Below are positions 26,001 through 34,353 of a stretch of DNA of 64,000 bases, piece by piece (position 1 is the first letter of the stretch; the number at the start of each line of letters is the position of its first letter). The stretch is from Lumbricus terrestris (lineage: Eukaryota > Annelida > Clitellata > Crassiclitellata > Lumbricidae), in NCBI GenBank assembly GCA_949752735.1, contig OX457047.1:7628344-7692343 (forward strand). The letters run 5' to 3'. The notes beneath the pieces were generated by a model. The model saw nothing but the letters and a program-made list of their open reading frames with translations, was not told the origin of the DNA and searched no databases. Position numbers and translations under genes: made by a program.

Positions 26001-26424
26001 GAATAATACAACGCACATACATTTACATATAAACATGCGAATAATACAACGCACATACATTTACATATAAACATGCGAGGTTGCTTTGCGGATGATGCTT
26101 ATGTGACGCCATGACAGTACTGTTGCCGTCTACTGTGGCTGCGACTCGACTTAGTCAAAGTCAGGACGTGTCAGTAGGAACAACAGTATGCCTATGGGGA
26201 AGGTTGGGTTCTTAATCTATTATTTGACGATGTACAATGTACAATTATACATCAAGGGCAACCATCACAACTCATATGCTGTTATATTCTTTAACAATAT
26301 TAATGGTGGTGGCAGTAGTGGTAGTAGTAGTATAGTGGTAGTAGTAAAGTAAGGTAGTAGTATTAGTATTAGTGGTAGCAGTATAGTAGTAGTAGTGATA
26401 GTAGTAGTGGTAGTAGTAGTAGTG

Positions 26425-26508
<84 letters not shown>

Positions 26509-29221
26509 AGTAGAAGTAGTAGTAGTAGCAACAGCAGTGGTAGTAGTAGAATCAGAGACAGCAGATGTAGTTGCAGTAATAGTAATAGCGGTTGTCATAG
26601 TTGTAGTTTTTTGAAATGTAGCAGTGATAGATTTAGATATAGTTGCCGTGGTAGTGATAGTGACTGCCTGTATCACCCTCTCCGTCTGTGCTAGCCTCAT
26701 TGCTTTATGTTTGTCTCCTATCCCTCCAGTCCCTTCATCTGTGTCTGTGTCTGTGCCCGTCATGTGACGCTTGCCATCATTCCGTTGTTTTTTTATGTTC
26801 AGATGTGGCTTGCAAGGGATCTCTCCTCCTCTGCCGCGATCCGAAGATGATTTCGATCCAGGAGCAAAGAGCCACATTCCCGCGAACTATCCCTACATAG
26901 GGTTTGCCAACTATTAAATTCTACTATGCATACATTGTACCTCTGATTATTGTCTGGGTCTGCAATCCTGCGTGAGAGGGTTGAGAGTGAAGACCGCAGA
27001 TTGTATGTCAGGGAAAGCTCCTATCAGTCCTATGACATCATACGGGAATACTGCTTGGATTGAATCCAGTTGACCAACGTTCTGACTTTACTCTTTAACG
27101 CCCCCAATTATAGTAGCAGCAGCACACAAGCATATTTTAAACCAGCATAACCTATGTTTTCCAAAATCTTAATTATCAAACGGTCCATTTTTATGTAGGT
27201 AAGTTTTGGAAGTTTAATGTTTAATGTCAAATAGCTTTTATGACGCTCCACAGACCCTAGCGCAATTTGTACGGACAGTCACAACGTGAAATGTCCACTT
27301 CAGTAGGTCATAGAATTTTCATCAACATACAAAGAACTTAAGTGTTCACAGACTATTATAATTTTATAGCCACGTCTAGAGCAATAAAACCAACCACCGG
27401 GGTAAGATAATTTCCAGCATGTTTCCAGATGTTTCAATGTGGAATGCATCCGAAAGATTCGGTCCTCTCTATAATTAATTGCTTTATAGTTCTGTACGAA
27501 TTTTGACCACGACCTTTTACCAATTGCACTTGTCTTTGATGATTTCTTTAGCCTTACGTCTAAGAGCCACTCGTAACCAACTAAAAATGACCGTGTATGA
27601 CCTTCCATGACACGTGACACAAGTCTATCACTGGAAGACAATAGATTCACTCGATATGTTGCAATCCGAAAGCGGTTGTTGAGTCGCTTGTGATCATAGG
27701 CGCAACCACCCTATGGGATCCACGGGAAGCGTCCCCCCAACTTTTGAGTGGTCCCTAACTTTATTATAATGGTCCCCCAACTTTTAGGACGTGATTCATT
27801 ATGGTCCCCCCCATTTTTAGAACGTGATTGCACCTATGCTTGTGATCAGTGGTTAAATAATTAGAAACGCAAGGTGCAATTTAGACAAGGCATTCTGTAT
27901 CAGAGTCATGGATGGGCAGTAATTCAATTGCATTTATTCCTGTAATTTGTAATTTCAATTACATTTCCCAAAATCAAATTACTTTGAATGTACCTAATGC
28001 CTATGTTAAAATTCTTTTACTAATCATGCGATCCTTGCAACAGTGACACATCAATATTTTAAGTTATTCCTGGATACCTGCACAGTTCGCAGACCAAATT
28101 AAAAGAATACACAAGTTGCCAGTAACATCTGAAATTACCACCAGTAATGAACAAAATACAGAGCATTAGTGGTCATAAAGAAAGAGAGGAAGAGGAAGAA
28201 TTTTCTGGTTTTAGTATGCAGCGTGCAGTGACCACAAAGTCGACTAGCAGAAACAAAACGAATAAGAAATCTTCTACCGTATAGGCCTAAGCTTAATAAT
28301 ATATGTGTAAAATTGTAGATGACAACAGAAGGAACTAGCGATGCTTCATAGCTATTCAACTGCTAAGAAATTATAATTGACTACAATTTAATGCCTTGGT
28401 CTGGACCAGGTTCCAGCAGAGAGGCTGCTTAGTTTTGCAGGCATGATTGTAAGGCTTAACAGATGGCGAGTATCAGATAACTTGTTTTTACAGCTGCTAC
28501 TTCTTAACCCTCAAGTGACCAACTGGGGTCCCAGGGGACCCCAGCACCGTTTCGACTCGTGTTACTTTTTTGCTATCCAATATTTTTTAACGACGTTTTA
28601 TGAATTTGTCACATGGACATCGCTCACTATTTACGTATAATTAAATCCGGTTTAACTTTTACGGTTATTTTTTAAATATGAAATATCTAGTGGGGTCCCG
28701 CAGGACACCAGCTTTATGATGATTTTTCTTATGGAACCGAACGCCACTTTATGCAAAGATATCATAACAGCGAGAATTGGTCCAGTACAATTTAGTGCAA
28801 AAGCAGCAATACAGAAAATTCTGGACTACAGGGACGTTGGAAAATATGATAGCACGAATAATGACCACGTCCAGGACACAATTTCGTGCATCATGAAGTA
28901 CCGGTACATGAGATTTTACAACAAGGCAATTGAGCAGAAAACACTTTTCATATAATCATGGAAAGACTGAACACCGACGAAGTTACTTCTTTCCGTGACA
29001 TCAGAAAAGTTTTTTCTGTTCAATTGCCAAAGCTTTTTTTCTTGGTACAAATCTGTGAGTGGATGAGGTTACCGTGACAGGTGTAACTTCAGGCAGTACA
29101 TAAAGTCCAAACCTGCAAACTTTGATATCAAGGAGATCCGGACAATACCCCGCCCATTACTCCCTGCCATTACCCCAGGCATTACCTCTGTTTGTTTACA
29201 TTTAGGTCAAGTGTATAAATG

Positions 29222-29255
<34 letters not shown>

Positions 29256-29856
29256 TGTATGTATGTATGTATGCATGTATGTATGTATGTATGTATGTTT
29301 GTATGCATGTATGTGCGTAAGTGTGTAGGTATGTATGTATTGTATGCATCTATAGATACATGCATTCATAAATACATGCATACTTGAGTGTATGTGTGTG
29401 CTTATGAATGTATGAATGCATGTATGTATATATGCATGTGTGTACGTAAGTGTGTATATACATGTATGTATGTATGTATGTATGTATGTATGTACTATGT
29501 GTGTATGCATATATATATACATACATTCATGCATATATACATGCATACTTGTGTGTATGTGTGTGTTTATGCATGTATGTATGTTCGTATGTATACATGT
29601 ATTTATGTACATACCTACATACATGCACTGGACCTACATGCAAACAGACGGGGGTAATGACGGGGGGGGGGTAATGTCCTACGGGGTAATGGTGGGGGTA
29701 ATGACAGGGGTCATGGACCGGAGGGATAATGTCCTATATACCCCTTTTAAATCTATGCCAAAAACATAGTCCTACTTCCTCGCTTTTGCTTATCCCGCAT
29801 GATAGCTGGTTTGTAAGGCGTCCTGTGTTACTGCGCTATATAAATTGTCCTGATTA

Positions 29857-29917
<61 letters not shown>

Positions 29918-31289
29918 TACTACTAACTCATAGAAACTACTGACATTGCTTATTTAAACAATTTACATATGTTACCTTTGACGATATTGACGCATCAAGC
30001 AATGAACGCGTTATTAATTATTGGGGTCCCACGGGACCCCAGTTGGTCATATTAAGGAGCAAAATATGTTGGTCGCATGAGGGTTAAAGACAATTAAATA
30101 GACTTTTCTACACATGCCTTAATCCGGCCCTGAATACAGATAGAAAGAAGGAAAGAGGTACCGGTATGCGATTCCTGCGTGAGTTGTTTTATTTCAATGA
30201 TGCAGGCCGCAAAGTCATTATTTGTTATTGAATGTAATTGAAATTACGCAATTTGTAATTTGCGACTTTGCTTCAAAGTAATTTGTAATTTGTAATTCAG
30301 TTACATTTTCTCTAGTGAATGGCAATTTGTAATCCAATTACATGTTGCCTTGAAATTTGGTATTCCCTGATTAGAGCGTAAGGACGTTGAACAAGTCTTT
30401 CACCCACGATTGTTCAGCGCATAGATTGATGCTTGTTTATCGGATACCGTAGTGTCTCTCTTAGATAACAAAAAGTAAAAATATAGATTCTAGTAAGTAG
30501 CTGCATTCAGCCCTAGAATGCCATAGCATTTCGTGGCACTTTTACTACCGTTACGGAGGACGAGGTCTTCAGGAATGTTCAGACATTCGGCAACAGCTCC
30601 TAGCATAATTTTTATCATTGATACCTCAGGTTATAAAAAATAATACTTATAATAGTAAAAGTTAAGTATGCCTTTGGTGTTACTTTCAGCTATTTCGTGA
30701 GCCACATAATACAATTCCAGTTCCACAAATCCCTCTGCGATGCCGCTGGTCACGTGGGTCCGCTGCACAAGTGCGACATCTACAACTCAACAGCTGCTGG
30801 AGACAAACTCAGGTTTCGTTGACTGAATATTATGTACATCTGCTTGCCTACCTCCGCTATTGCCTATTTCTAACTGGTAGCCTAGGTCAACACTCTCCAA
30901 TCTTTTCGTACCGTTTCTTATAACCTTGACTGACATTACTAATACCTTAGCTTACTTATCTTGAGGTCATGATTATAAAACGATCTAAATTTTGCCTGAT
31001 TATATTTTGACCATTCTTTCCTTTCTTTAGAACTCATGTTATTTAACATGACCTTGATTCACTGTACACCCTAAATATGAGATGTGTTCTATGTCTCGTA
31101 AGGAAAATGTTATCACTTGGCTCATCGAAACCTTGGCCGGATGCGATGGAGATAATGACTGGACAGCGGAAGATGGACGCCCAGCCACTCCTCGACTACT
31201 TCAGACCTCTGCAGCAATGGCTGGAAAATGAGAACAAGGGCCAAGATGTCACCTGGGACACATTGTGCCCTTGTGGATCGATTCTGTAA
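8422..31289 (+). CDS. ACE: ACE-like secreted dipeptidyl carboxypeptidase A (13 coding exons)
   Basis: Peptidase family M2. CDS = 8422-8622, 10796-10951, 11327-11432, 13555-13698, 16663-16860, 17066-17163, 18383-18555, 19606-19730, 21157-21255, 22800-22944, 26803-26901, 30690-30812 and 31103-31289; 1854 nt, 617 residues, no internal stop. I start at ATG 8422, which opens a hydrophobic signal peptide ([15 protein letters not shown]). HEMGH lies at residues 376-380 and the third zinc ligand Glu at 404, spaced as in human testis ACE. Lys504, His506, Tyr513 and Tyr516 match ACE substrate-site residues; His274 replaces the ACE Gln and Gly515 the chloride-II Arg. There is no membrane anchor, so it is a soluble Ance-like single-domain enzyme (insect Ance is of similar length). 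Predicted to be extracellular and to trim C-terminal dipeptides, with altered chloride response (inference). All introns are GT-AG except intron 4 (GC-AG). Confidence 0.95.
9030..10342 (+). pseudogene. Degenerate LINE (endonuclease-reverse transcriptase) in intron 1 of ACE A
   Basis: Reverse transcriptase blocks are spread over several frames: [14 protein letters not shown], then [11 protein letters not shown] (catalytic Asp), [14 protein letters not shown], and a YADD box read from about 9549. C-terminal blocks [11 protein letters not shown] and [14 protein letters not shown] follow. Frameshifts and stops break the frame at least three times. It is sense with ACE A. The 5' part is missing and clade assignment is uncertain. 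Confidence 0.85.
10343..10499. mobile_element. hAT-like MITE, 157 bp
   Basis: Ends CAGGGACGGATCCAGGGG and CCGATACAT.../CGGCCCCTG. Flanking 8-mers TATGTAGA and TATGTACA differ by one base. Carries a degenerate GGCTAAAAAAGGCCATCAG motif. Confidence 0.6.
10503..10700. repeat. Fragment of Tc1/mariner-related inverted-repeat family
   Basis: Begins TACAGGTTGGGCAAAAAACC and continues with blocks also found in 14828-16030 and 19880-20654, such as TTTCATCAAAATATTTCAAA and GTTATA with GAGGCCACCCAC. Only one end is present. Confidence 0.65.
10796..10951 (+). CDS. ACE: ACE A exon 2
   Basis: Begins after TTTTAG. Encodes [20 protein letters not shown] and [14 protein letters not shown]...LPEDELTE, matching the ACE LPED/KF..L region. 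156 nt, phase 0-0; donor GAG|GTTAAG. Confidence 0.9.
10998..11106. repeat. (AATC/AGTC)n microsatellite
   Basis: Degenerate tetranucleotide tract in intron 2 of ACE A, about 50 bp after exon 2. Confidence 0.85.
11327..11432 (+). CDS. ACE: ACE A exon 3
   Basis: Acceptor CGTGCAG. Encodes [20 protein letters not shown], equivalent to the ACE L..NME.IYS.AKVC segment, then a short Cys-containing loop (GTCIDGT). 106 nt, phase 0-1; donor CAG|GTAGGG. Confidence 0.9.
11433..12133. other. Intron 3 of ACE A, unannotated part
   Basis: No coding similarity seen. The ends of this stretch and 12810-13075 share a block read in opposite directions (CACTGTGTCCGGATGAAAAG at 11594 and its complement at 13050). 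A larger inverted-repeat element may therefore span 11590-13080, with the hAT MITE nested inside. Confidence 0.5.
12142..12392. mobile_element. hAT-like MITE, 251 bp
   Basis: Ends CAGTGACGACG and CGCCACCACTG with perfect 8-bp duplication TGTGTCCC (12134-12141 and 12393-12400). Carries GACTAAAAAAGGTCGTCA. Confidence 0.9.
13190..13345. repeat. Degenerate GAT/GAC-rich tract before exon 4 of ACE A
   Basis: Imperfect GATGATGACGA repeats here, continuing at 13485-13530. The region leading to the exon 4 acceptor is purine- and GAT-rich in gene B as well. Confidence 0.7.
13555..13698 (+). CDS. ACE: ACE A exon 4, with non-canonical GC donor
   Basis: Acceptor AAATTTCAG. Encodes [19 protein letters not shown], the ACE LLWAWEGWRD block, including the Arg (residue 177) that corresponds to chloride-I Arg186. 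144 nt, phase 1-1. The donor is AAG|GCAAGT: a GC-AG intron is needed to keep the frame into exon 5. Confidence 0.92.
13938..14144. mobile_element. hAT-like MITE, 207 bp
   Basis: Ends CAGTGGCGGCGCCAGG and CGCCGCCACTG. Flanking 8-mers TTGACCTG and GTGACCTG differ by one base. Contains GACTAAAAAAGGTCGTCA. Confidence 0.88.
14244..16260 (+). mobile_element. hAT-type composite element, 2017 bp, in intron 4 of ACE A
   Basis: Ends CAGTGGCGGCGCTACG and TCTGGCGCCGCCACTG with perfect 8-bp duplication ATTGTTAC (14236-14243 and 16261-16268). The left part holds about ten direct repeats of a TTCTGGCAGGGCAAA unit (14410-14620), a plausible transposase-binding array. A Tc1/mariner-like relic is nested inside (about 14828-16030). 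An almost identical copy in opposite orientation lies at 43282-45296. Confidence 0.9.
14828..16030 (+). pseudogene. Tc1/mariner-like transposase relic nested in the hAT element
   Basis: Inverted ends TACAGGTTGGGCCATAAAAT and, on the other strand, ACAGGATGGGCCGTAAAAAA. Across frames at about 15278-15740 I read [20 protein letters not shown], then [13 protein letters not shown], then [20 protein letters not shown]. This resembles the N-terminal helix-turn-helix and C-terminal segments of Tc1/mariner-type transposases. The catalytic core is deleted and stops interrupt it. Confidence 0.6.
16663..16860 (+). CDS. ACE: ACE A exon 5
   Basis: Acceptor TTTTCAATAG. Encodes [20 protein letters not shown], then [13 protein letters not shown] and [11 protein letters not shown], equal to the ACE DSWRS.YE...LYLNLHAYVRR...IPAHLLG region. 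Tyr215 matches chloride-II ligand Tyr224. 198 nt, phase 1-1. Confidence 0.95.
17066..17163 (+). CDS. ACE: ACE A exon 6
   Basis: Acceptor TTATGACAG. Encodes [20 protein letters not shown] (ACE [20 protein letters not shown]). His274 stands at the Gln281 position. 98 nt, phase 1-0; donor CAG|GTTTGT, the same in gene B. Confidence 0.95.
17640..18060 (+). repeat. LINE/SINE 3' tail relics in intron 6 of ACE A
   Basis: 17765-17855 resembles the GCGCTCGTGAATAAGC / CTTGGCTTTC.AGTGGCGCT tail family also seen at 19385, 48650, 50030 and 59350. 17855-18030 (CAATCTGACACATCGCAGAA, CGACACGCAGGTCGGCTACA) is repeated at 53820-53995. Confidence 0.6.
18383..18555 (+). CDS. ACE: ACE A exon 7
   Basis: Acceptor CTATAAG. 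Encodes [20 protein letters not shown], then [20 protein letters not shown] and CHPSAF, matching the ACE EFW..SMLEKP.DGREVVCHASAW block. His346 corresponds to His353 of human testis ACE. Phase 0-2; weak donor CAG|GTCTCT, conserved in gene B. Confidence 0.95.
19380..19465 (-). repeat. LINE-type 3' tail with (GTAATC)n, intron 7 of ACE A
   Basis: On the minus strand: GAGCGCTCGTGAATAAGCCG, CCCCGCGCTTGGCTTTC, a GGCGCTTTAGAAATT block, then GATTACGATTACGATTACGA. This is the same family as 48650, 50030 and 59350. Confidence 0.65.
19606..19730 (+). CDS. ACE: ACE A exon 8: HEMGH zinc site
   Basis: Encodes [20 protein letters not shown], then [12 protein letters not shown] and DGANPG. HEMGH at 19655-19669 holds two zinc ligands and the catalytic Glu. 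The Cys in IKQC pairs with the exon 7 Cys in known ACEs. 125 nt, phase 2-1. Confidence 0.97.
19880..20654. mobile_element. Tc1/mariner-type inverted-repeat element, 775 bp
   Basis: Ends CAGGGTGCGCCAAAAAAAGA on both sides (inverted), flanked by TA. It is built of two direct ~190-bp blocks followed by two inverted ones with the centre near 20275, so it could fold into a long hairpin. No transposase. In intron 8 of ACE A. Confidence 0.8.
20657..21156. other. Intron 8 of ACE A, remainder
   Basis: AT-rich; no coding similarity or clear repeat seen. Confidence 0.4.
21157..21255 (+). CDS. ACE: ACE A exon 9: third zinc ligand
   Basis: Encodes [20 protein letters not shown] and [11 protein letters not shown]. 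Glu404 in HEAIGD lies 24 residues after the second zinc His, as in ACE. 99 nt, phase 1-1. Confidence 0.97.
21520..22289. mobile_element. Inverted-repeat element related to 36106-36888
   Basis: Ends TAGATGCAAAA and TTTACAACTA are imperfectly inverted. The inner sequence is an inverted, diverged relative of 36106-36888; both share a CTGGGAGAGAATAAAAAA-type block and an AATTGTAGGC/CAAGAATTTTAT block. The flanking duplication is degenerate. Confidence 0.5.
22310..22565. repeat. Degenerate tandem repeat of an AGCTAATTGATATTCAT unit
   Basis: About a dozen imperfect units of 16-22 bp, AT-rich, in intron 9 of ACE A. Confidence 0.75.
22800..22944 (+). CDS. ACE: ACE A exon 10
   Basis: Encodes [20 protein letters not shown], then RWAVFDGTI and KKYWKL plus a split Arg (residue 482 = chloride-I Arg489). 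Tyr478 stands where human testis ACE has chloride-I Trp485. 145 nt, phase 1-2. Confidence 0.96.
22996..23053. repeat. Left end of the 38-bp minisatellite
   Basis: Nearly two units of the array that resumes at 24616. The two parts are separated by a Helitron insertion. Confidence 0.85.
23054..24615 (+). mobile_element. Helitron-type element, 1562 bp
   Basis: 5' end TC (TCTTTAAATATA), 3' end CTAG preceded by a GC-rich hairpin (CCCGGGCAACGCCGGG). It lies between A and T of a minisatellite unit with no target duplication. Outside it the array reads CACATACA|TTTACATATAAAC, the uninterrupted unit, so both ends are exact. A similar element is at 47570-48492. No Rep/helicase sequence; non-autonomous. 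Confidence 0.88.
23329..24092 (-). pseudogene. 5'-truncated LINE (CR1/L2-like reverse transcriptase C-terminus) inside the Helitron
   Basis: A 230-residue open frame on the minus strand (23400-24092) with [20 protein letters not shown], then [36 protein letters not shown] and [17 protein letters not shown]. This is the conserved C-terminal region of CR1/L2-type reverse transcriptases. It is followed by a GGGAGCGCCACTGA..GGCGCTATATAAATG tail and an ATTACT microsatellite. No catalytic YADD remains, so it is a dead 3' fragment. Confidence 0.88.
24616..26082. repeat. 38-bp minisatellite, about 38 units
   Basis: Unit approximately ACATTTACATATAAACATGC + GAATGATACAACGCACAT (38 bp). Variants include GAACGAGACAACG and TTTTCATATGAACATG, which recur in blocks. 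Because 38 is not a multiple of 3, open frames through it ([12 protein letters not shown]...) repeat every 114 nt and are not genes. In intron 10 of ACE A. Confidence 0.95.
26300..26560. repeat. (TAG)n microsatellite
   Basis: TAG/GTA triplets, purest at 26425-26510. All open frames across it (poly-Val, poly-Tyr, poly-Thr) are compositional. Confidence 0.95.
26803..26901 (+). CDS. ACE: ACE A exon 11
   Basis: Acceptor TTATGTTCAG. Encodes [20 protein letters not shown] and [11 protein letters not shown] (ACE YQGICPP...DAGAKFHVP..PYI). Lys504, His506 and Tyr513 correspond to Lys511, His513 and Tyr520. The exon ends in GG; joined to exon 12 C it makes Gly515 at the chloride-II Arg position. 99 nt, phase 2-2. 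Confidence 0.93.
27695..27838. mobile_element. hAT-like MITE, 144 bp
   Basis: Ends CATAGGCGCAACC and GATTGCACCTATG with perfect 8-bp duplication CTTGTGAT (27687-27694 and 27839-27846). Confidence 0.8.
29221..29640. repeat. (TATG)n microsatellite
   Basis: Degenerate TATG/TGCA tetranucleotides. Met-Tyr-Val-Cys and Thr-Tyr-Ile-His frames here are compositional. Confidence 0.95.
29857..29917. repeat. (TTA)n microsatellite
   Basis: Pure TTA triplets ending near 29917. Confidence 0.95.
30690..30812 (+). CDS. ACE: ACE A exon 12
   Basis: Acceptor TACTTTCAG. Encodes [20 protein letters not shown], then [20 protein letters not shown] plus a split Arg. Tyr516 is the oxyanion Tyr523; both Cys match the ACE C-terminal disulfide. 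123 nt, phase 2-2. Confidence 0.96.
31103..31289 (+). CDS. ACE: ACE A exon 13 and stop
   Basis: Encodes [20 protein letters not shown], then [20 protein letters not shown] and ends CPCGSIL*. This matches the ACE LQAGSSRPW...DAQPLL.YF.P...WL end. No hydrophobic anchor follows, so the product is soluble. Confidence 0.95.
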
Positions 31290-32140
31290 ACTCTGACTTC
31301 AACTGGACTACACTCCGAAAGATAAGATGTAGTTGAATAAATTGTATTGAAGAACTCGGGATAATTGTAATTGAATTCAAATAGAGCTACTTCTTGAATA
31401 GAAACTCACCCATAGGAGCTTATGGCATTGCAACATTGTAACACTCTCGAGCAAAGAAGAAATGAATGAGTTGATTTACCACTAGGACATGCTTTCTTGG
31501 AGAGGCGCTAAATAAATGAACACTGACAAAACACAATAAAGCGATTTGCAATAGTTTGTCTAGAACTAGTTCATGCAGCCAGTTAGCCTACTGTTTCTTG
31601 TAATGTACAGTAATAAGTATAGTTTTCAAAAACAATGTCTGGGTTTAGGAGAGATTAGTCCAGCCACTGACATATTATAATATAATTATGGTTGATGAAC
31701 TGCTCTAGGTTTTGGTCCCCCCACAGCGCTTCATCGGCCGGTCCCTATTCCCTTCTACCATCGAATTACCAACTCACTTTCTGACTCTCTGTCTATCTGT
31801 CTGGTCTGCTTTCCTGTACAGTGTGCATCCGTTTTTCTGCATTCATATAATAATATTATGTATGCTTACTTCCTTGCATTTCTGTTGTCCGCCTGCCTGT
31901 CTGTCTTTCTTGTCTTCCTTCCGGTCTATCTATAATAATATGTTTGTCTGTCTATCTGTATGTCTATTCGACTGTGTTGGTTTTACTTCCTTGCCTTCCT
32001 GCATGCCTTCCCGTCTTGCTAGGCTATTATGTATATCAGGCAACCTATCTTTTATCTGATTGACTTTCTGGCTGCTGCCTCCCAGCTCACTCCGATTCCT
32101 ACCAAATTTTTTTATTTATCAGAGCATAATAATCATTAAC
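31290..32140 (+). promoter_or_regulatory. ACE A 3' UTR and duplicated 3' flank
   Basis: Poly(A) signals AATAAA at 31511 and 31535. Blocks such as GAGAGGCGCTAAATAA, CACAATAAAGCGATT, GGTTTAGGAGAGA and CTGATTGACTTTCTGGCTGC recur in order after gene B (61910-62740), so the duplicated segment extends at least 800 bp past the stop. Confidence 0.7.
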
Positions 32141-33430
32141 CGCCACTTGTTGAAAACATTGCTACTGGCCCGCTGGGCCGTAATCTAGGGTATACGCGGG
32201 TATAGGCCTACAGCGTACAGACACCTCGCACAAAATTTGTGTGGAAAAAAATATGGAAAAATCAAGGCCTATGCAATTGTAGCGTGCACTCGCCTGTCTT
32301 TTTTCAGTGCAGCTGACCCACCGGAGCAAGGGCGGATACAGAAATTTTCGAATGGGGGGAAGGGGGGGAATTTTCTGTTTTGGGACAGGGGAAAAATTTC
32401 GTTTTGGTCGTCCAAAAATCTGATTTTTTAAAGACATTCGTCCAATGTCTAAGAAAAAGATACCGTTTTAGCCGAAAATATAATAGTTGATGACCTTTTT
32501 TAGTCATCAGTCATCCTGGACGGAGTAATGACCTCTCTAGTATCCTGCTTTTCTCTCCCGCTGCATTGAGTTAATAATTATCAAATGGGGGCGGGAGGCC
32601 ACGCTCCATGCACTTTTTAAATGGGATAAGCATGGTCGGATTGCCCCCTCTGGTTCCAACCCTGGTTATGACTGGTTGGACAACTCCATTCTGCCGTGGT
32701 TAAATTTCCAGGTATTCACTTTGATTTTGTAGGCATTTCGAGTAATTTTTCGATTAGGTTAGTAATATCTGACGCCTGCGTATAACTTGACGTTGCGATT
32801 TCCTGCCTGCCATTTTGGATCTGCCGATTTTTACCGACAAGGAGAGCGACCTATGGCGGTCGCTATTTTCAATGGAGAGCGACATTTGTTGGTGTCGCGA
32901 TTGCAGAGAGCATCAGCGGTCTGTCTCAGCGTATACACACCTCAGTAAGACCAAGTGAGTATACGCAGGGAAAAAATCGCGATTTGCGAACGAAAAAATC
33001 ACGAAATAGAGCGTTTTACTCGGTTTTGAATGTTTTCCAGGCAAAGATAGGTCGTCAGAAAGTCTAGGCAAAAAAGTCGATTTTTTCGGCGGCATCGTGT
33101 ACTCACCTCAAAAGTTCTGAGCACTCCCCTGGGCATGATGTGTCGTGCGAAATGTGTTTTGTCCTGCGAGGTCCAATCACAATTCTTCGTGTTTGCCAAA
33201 TTACAAGGCGAATCCGGTCGGAACTCATTCAAAGGATAGGAGAATACAGAGGTTAGGTACACCATAATTATGGGGTGGGGGGGGTGGGGGGATTGAGTCG
33301 GCGAACAGACAAGATTGCCTTGAAGAGGTGCTGCAATAGACACTTGAACAAATGAATTTTTGAGAGAAGGAAGGAAATTTGATGACGGATATGTGACATG
33401 CATGGAAAATACATCCCGAAATGGAGAGCA
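32141..33430. other. Intergenic, repeat fragments
   Basis: Pieces of repeat families (GGGCGGATACAG at 32331, TTTTTAGTCATCA at 32498, ATAGGTCGTCAGAAAGT at 33047, CGTATACACACCTCAG at 32929). The last two resemble the 12420-12780 repeat. No gene recognised. Confidence 0.5.
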
Positions 33431-34069
33431 ATATCTACCTAGAGGAGAGGATTCTTCTCTGTCATGTCGGTGTTGAAGTTCCACCGCGCATCTACAGATT
33501 CGTAGAACTTCTGCGCGAAATTCCCGTCCAACTTCTGAAGCCATTGCTCAGCCAGCACCTCATTAGTCACCGTCCCACTGCTCTGTGCTCAGTTCTTGTC
33601 CCCAGGTGGAGTCGAGGTCTCTGAACTGGAAAAGAATCAACATCGCCGTGCAACACATCGCTTGAGATCGGCAGGCAAACTAAAGTTTTGTCTTCAACCA
33701 AACGCAGAGATCGAACTTTGCTCAATAACTAAAATAATAGGTCAAGGCTAGATCAAGTGGACCAACATTTGTACGTTTAAATTGATAACAATCGACAGAA
33801 TCCTCGTGGGGTGAGACAGGTAGACAGGTAGACAGGCCCGCATTAAGGTATGTGCTAAGGTTGCTGCAGCACCCGGGCCCGCAGCTTTAGGGGCCCGCAT
33901 TTTCGAAAATGATGAAATTTCTTAGCAAGAATAGTACTGCAACAATAATGAAAGTTATCGTCGATGAAATTTTGGCAATGTTCTCTCACACATCCGATTT
34001 ATTAGCTCCAGCTTATGAATTGGTTGAAATCGCAGGAACTTATTGTTATTGTAAATTTATCTTTTGGAA

Positions 34070-34278
34070 CAGGGCCGTATTAAGAAATGTGGGGCCCTGT
34101 TTGGAAAATTTCTGCGGATCTTCGGCCAAAAATTTTGATGACCTTTTTTAGTCGTTTAGTTGAAATATGCTAAAAAATCTAAAGATTTTCGGAAATTTGT
34201 TTCCGCATGTGTGGGGCCCCCTAAAGTGAGGGGCCCCCTGTTCGGCCGAACATACTGAACATGCTTAATCCGGCCATG
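34070..34278. mobile_element. hAT-like MITE, 209 bp
   Basis: Ends CAGGGCCGTATTAAG and CTTAATCCGGCCATG. Flanking 8-mers TTTTGGAA and TTTGGGAA differ by one base. Its ends resemble those of the element that hosts it. Contains GACCTTTTTTAGTCGT. Confidence 0.75.
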
Positions 34279-34353
34279 TTTGGGAAGTATCAACAGAGAT
34301 GGGCTATCTTAAATTAGGTCATGCGGGTCAATCATTTCGACTGGCTTCTTTAA

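Larger units (their letters stand above)
28508..30083. mobile_element. piggyBac-like element, 1576 bp
   Basis: TTAA at 28504-28507 and 30084-30087; ends CCCTCAAGTGACCAAC and inverted ..GGTCGCATGAGGG. Each end carries a palindrome (GGGGTCCC..GGGACCCC), and a third copy lies at 28692. Holds a TATG microsatellite (29221-29640), a foldback of CCATTACCCC / GGGGTAATGG blocks and a TTA microsatellite. No intact transposase. Confidence 0.8.
27905..30345. mobile_element. Possible TIR element split by a piggyBac-like insertion
   Basis: AATTGCATTTATTCCTGTAA and TTTCAATTACATTTCCC on the left face inverted relatives on the right (GTAATTGAAATTACGCAATT, AATCCAATTACATG). This suggests an older inverted-repeat element whose middle is now the 28508-30083 insertion. 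Ends were not fixed. Confidence 0.4.

Noticed and set aside
24616..26082. CRISPR-like array
   Set aside because: Units are contiguous near-identical repeats with no unique spacers, in an animal intron; it is a minisatellite.
29202..29769. Met-Tyr-Val-Cys and Tyr-Ile-His-Thr rich frames
   Set aside because: They come from the TATG microsatellite.
32999..33544. 181-residue minus-strand frame
   Set aside because: It overlaps the inverted ACE exon 1 relic in the wrong frame; the true homology is in another frame with lesions.
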